Assembly: GCA_003512955.1 (NCBI GenBank)
Contig: DOTG01000046.1
Span: 6,465-70,464 of the forward strand
DNA length: 64,000 bases
Reading direction: 5' to 3'
Source: Marinilabiliales bacterium
GTDB taxonomy: Bacteria > Bacteroidota > Bacteroidia > Bacteroidales > SZUA-534
Part shown: positions 62,200 to 64,000 of the stretch, in pieces
Position numbering within the stretch: the first letter of the stretch is position 1
Layout: each line of letters begins with the position of its first letter
The notes under the pieces: model-generated
The model's database searches: none
The model's input: only the letters and a program-made list of their open reading frames with translations
What the model was told of the DNA's origin: nothing
Translations under genes and position numbers: made by a program

Positions 62200-62994
62200 T
62201 TACATCGGTTTTATTTTTCTGATAATTTTTGCATGTAACCCTGGTAAGAACCGCCTGATTTTCAAAATAATCAACTCACTCCCACCCACGGGTATTTCAC
62301 GTTGATCGCGTTTTAACCCACGCAAAATCTGTTGGGCTGCCTTTTCGGGAGTGATTCCGTTCGCCTGACCCGGATCCATTTTTCCATGTTCCTGCCCCTC
62401 TTTATTGATGGCAAATTTTGAAATGTTGGTTTGGATGCGCCCGCCAATAAGCATGCTTACATGAATGTTGTGCTGGAAATTCTCAGCCTGAATGGTTTCA
62501 AAGAATCCATGCAAAGCGTGTTTCGATGCCGAATAAGCCGAGCGGTACGGAAACCCGAATTTACCTACCAGACTTGAGGCCGCCGCCAATTGCCCTCCAC
62601 CGTTTTGTATCATGTGCGGCAGAAGTGCTTTGGTAAGTGCCACCACCCCAAAAAAATTGATTTCCATTATCTTGCGGTCGTTTTCCAACGGGGTTTCGGT
62701 AACCAGCGACCGCTGGCTGATGCCTGCAAAATGATAAAGTCCATCAATTTTGTAGCCTTCACTCAACACCAAAGCGGCACTTTCGGTAATAGCCCGTGAA
62801 TCGGACATGTCTAAAATGACCACTTTGGCAGTACCTCCGGCAGCTTCAATGCTTTGGGCGGTATCGGTCAGTCCCTGCGCATCGCGGTCGGAAATAATAA
62901 CCGTGGCTTTATATTTTGCCAATGCCACCGAAACAGCTTTGCCCATGCCCGATGCGGCTCCGGTAACCCAAAAGGTTTTATTGGTAAAGTTCAT
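62200..62994 (-). CDS. Short-chain dehydrogenase/reductase (SDR)
   Basis: A 264-residue enzyme with cofactor motif VTGAASGMGKA (about 10-20) and catalytic YRSAYSASKHA (Tyr and Lys of YxxxK, about 150-160), preceded by Ser in AAASSLVGK. Asp at the end of strand 2 (ISDRD) suggests NAD(H) rather than NADP(H). Substrate unknown. It is preceded by the methyltransferase gene on the same strand, with a gap of about 100 nt. Confidence 0.88.
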   Translation of the reverse strand: MNFTNKTFWVTGAASGMGKAVSVALAKYKATVIISDRDAQGLTDTAQSIEAAGGTAKVVILDMSDSRAITESAALVLSEGYKIDGLYHFAGISQRSLVTETPLENDRKIMEINFFGVVALTKALLPHMIQNGGGQLAAASSLVGKFGFPYRSAYSASKHALHGFFETIQAENFQHNIHVSMLIGGRIQTNISKFAINKEGQEHGKMDPGQANGITPEKAAQQILRGLKRDQREIPVGGSELIILKIRRFLPGLHAKIIRKIKPM

Positions 62995-63097
62995 TTAAAA
63001 ACATTTTAAGAAGTACGAAAGTAGTGAAATTGATGGTATAAAAAGGGTTTATTTTCTAAATCCTAAAAGGTTACTTAGATTTTTATATAAGACCTTG

Positions 63098-63832
63098 TTA
63101 TTTAGTGCATACCACATACAGCATCCCTTTCCTTTGTTTGGCATCCGTATTTATTTGGCTGGCATTTTTTACCTCCAACACCTCAAAACCAATTTTTTCT
63201 AATTGCATGATTATTTCATCCCGCTTTACCCAGTAAGTGAGTGCCTGGTTTTTTGATAATAACTTCCTGTTAAAACGGTTGTTTATCTTTAGCCAGGGCA
63301 AATAGTTGTCAGGGATGGGTTCATTCCGTAACCATCTTAAAATATTCAATAGTATCCGTAGCGGTATGTTAATCGTCCGCGAATGGTAATCTAAAAATGA
63401 AAATAGGGTAATACTGTCTTTTTTTGCAATCCGGTAAGCTTCGTTTAGAGCTTTATAGAATAGTTGCTCGTCTTCGATAAAACACAAAACCTGTTGCAGA
63501 TAAATTAAATAATCGTACGTATCGCTCCCAAAATCCGATAGGTTGGTTGCATCGGCTACAATGAATTTAATATTTAGGTTTTTATCTTTCAGGTTTTTGT
63601 TAGCGGATTCAATCATTTGGGGCACATAATCAAAAGCATCAATTTGGTTGAACCCCATTTGCCCGATACAAAATGCGATACGTCCGCCACCGGTGCCGGC
63701 TTCAATGACTTTACCTGTTTTTTGGGTCAAATATTTTTTGATAAAATAGGTTTCTGCAGGAATTATCTCTTCACGGGTTACCCAATCGTTAAGCAATTCG
63801 TCCGTATATAGCTTTTTGTTTAAATCCTTCAT
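63098..63832 (-). CDS. Class I SAM-dependent methyltransferase
   Basis: A 244-residue cytosolic enzyme: motif I VIEAGTGGGRIAFCIG (about 38-53), acidic DAFDYVPQMIE, DATNLSDF and the motif YDYLIYLQQVLCFI. It resembles small-molecule methyltransferases without a clear substrate. Its promoter and a dyad at 63893-63913 lie directly upstream. Confidence 0.8.
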   Translation of the reverse strand: MKDLNKKLYTDELLNDWVTREEIIPAETYFIKKYLTQKTGKVIEAGTGGGRIAFCIGQMGFNQIDAFDYVPQMIESANKNLKDKNLNIKFIVADATNLSDFGSDTYDYLIYLQQVLCFIEDEQLFYKALNEAYRIAKKDSITLFSFLDYHSRTINIPLRILLNILRWLRNEPIPDNYLPWLKINNRFNRKLLSKNQALTYWVKRDEIIMQLEKIGFEVLEVKNASQINTDAKQRKGMLYVVCTK

Positions 63833-63892
63833 TGGTATTCTATCTAATATAAGAATTTCAAACGGTGGCGGGCAAAAATCACATTTGGTTTA

Positions 63893-63913
63893 AATCAACA
63901 ACTCAAGTTGATT
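63893..63913. promoter_or_regulatory. Dyad symmetry overlapping the start of transcription, possible operator
   Basis: AATCAAC (63893-63899) and GTTGATT (63907-63913) are a perfect 7-bp inverted repeat with a 7-nt centre. On the minus strand it begins about 10 nt after the -7 box, where a repressor would block transcription; an mRNA hairpin is the alternative. Confidence 0.4.
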
Positions 63914-63922
63914 ATTACGGTT

Positions 63923-63951
63923 CAAATATAATGATATTTGCTAAATAACAA
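63923..63951 (-). promoter_or_regulatory. Promoter of the methyltransferase gene
   Basis: On the minus strand TTG (63949-63951) and TATATTTG (63923-63930) are 18 nt apart, a full match to the Bacteroidota promoter pattern, about 90 nt before the start codon. Confidence 0.7.
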
Positions 63952-64000
63952 TAATTCCTTTGTGAAATTTTTAATAGATTAACGTGAGTTCGATGTAAGA

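Overview
The window looks like chromosomal DNA of a Bacteroidota bacterium, probably a Bacteroidia of the Marinilabiliales/Prolixibacteraceae kind (the order is inference). The signs are tandem SusC/SusD pairs, a hybrid two-component system (HTCS) regulator, C-terminal type IX secretion (T9SS) sorting domains, a FISUMP lipoprotein, a DUF4834 protein, a TamL-like OMP85 fragment, and promoters of the TTG-N18..20-TAnnTTTG type typical of the phylum.

Layout. (1) 1-201: start of a TamL-like gene cut by the window edge. (2) 415-7601, minus strand: five close-packed genes for a membrane cytochrome b with two bis-histidine pairs, a flavin/ferredoxin oxidoreductase, two decaheme-plus c-type cytochromes (20 and about 22 haem sites) and an outer-membrane beta-barrel. 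Together they look like an electron conduit from the inner membrane to the cell surface. (3) 8009-12246: NYN-domain protein, outer-membrane protein, tRNA-Lys, methyltransferase, acyltransferase. (4) 12715-24205, minus strand: an unusual island of 12 genes with three patatin-like lipases, an alpha/beta hydrolase, a PA-IL-like domain protein, an M15 peptidase plus a holin-like protein, an endonuclease/exonuclease/phosphatase enzyme, a FISUMP lipoprotein and small unknown proteins. Four copies of one 33-nt repeat sit in its intergenic gaps, and a separate array of short palindromes fills another gap. A broken RAYT transposase lies directly downstream, and inverted REP/BIME-like palindrome pairs lie at 7873-7937 and 24401-24471. 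(5) 24949-28634: a DUF3352-like protein, an MntP-like protein, a DUF4834 protein, tRNA-Leu.

(6) 28690-56220: a polysaccharide utilisation locus. A divergent HTCS regulator faces GH30, double-GH43, GH2 and GH30-T9SS enzymes, a T9SS surface protein, two small lipoproteins, two SusC/SusD pairs and a last lipoprotein. The enzyme set fits a beta-galactan such as type II arabinogalactan (inference). Two promoters carry the same direct-repeat element with identical spacing to a TTTG box, a strong candidate HTCS operator. (7) 56705-60230: dCMP deaminase, S41 protease, adenosylhomocysteinase. (8) 60295-63832, minus strand: VOC-family protein, an MNT-HEPN toxin-antitoxin pair whose HEPN member appears internally deleted, an SDR enzyme and a methyltransferase.
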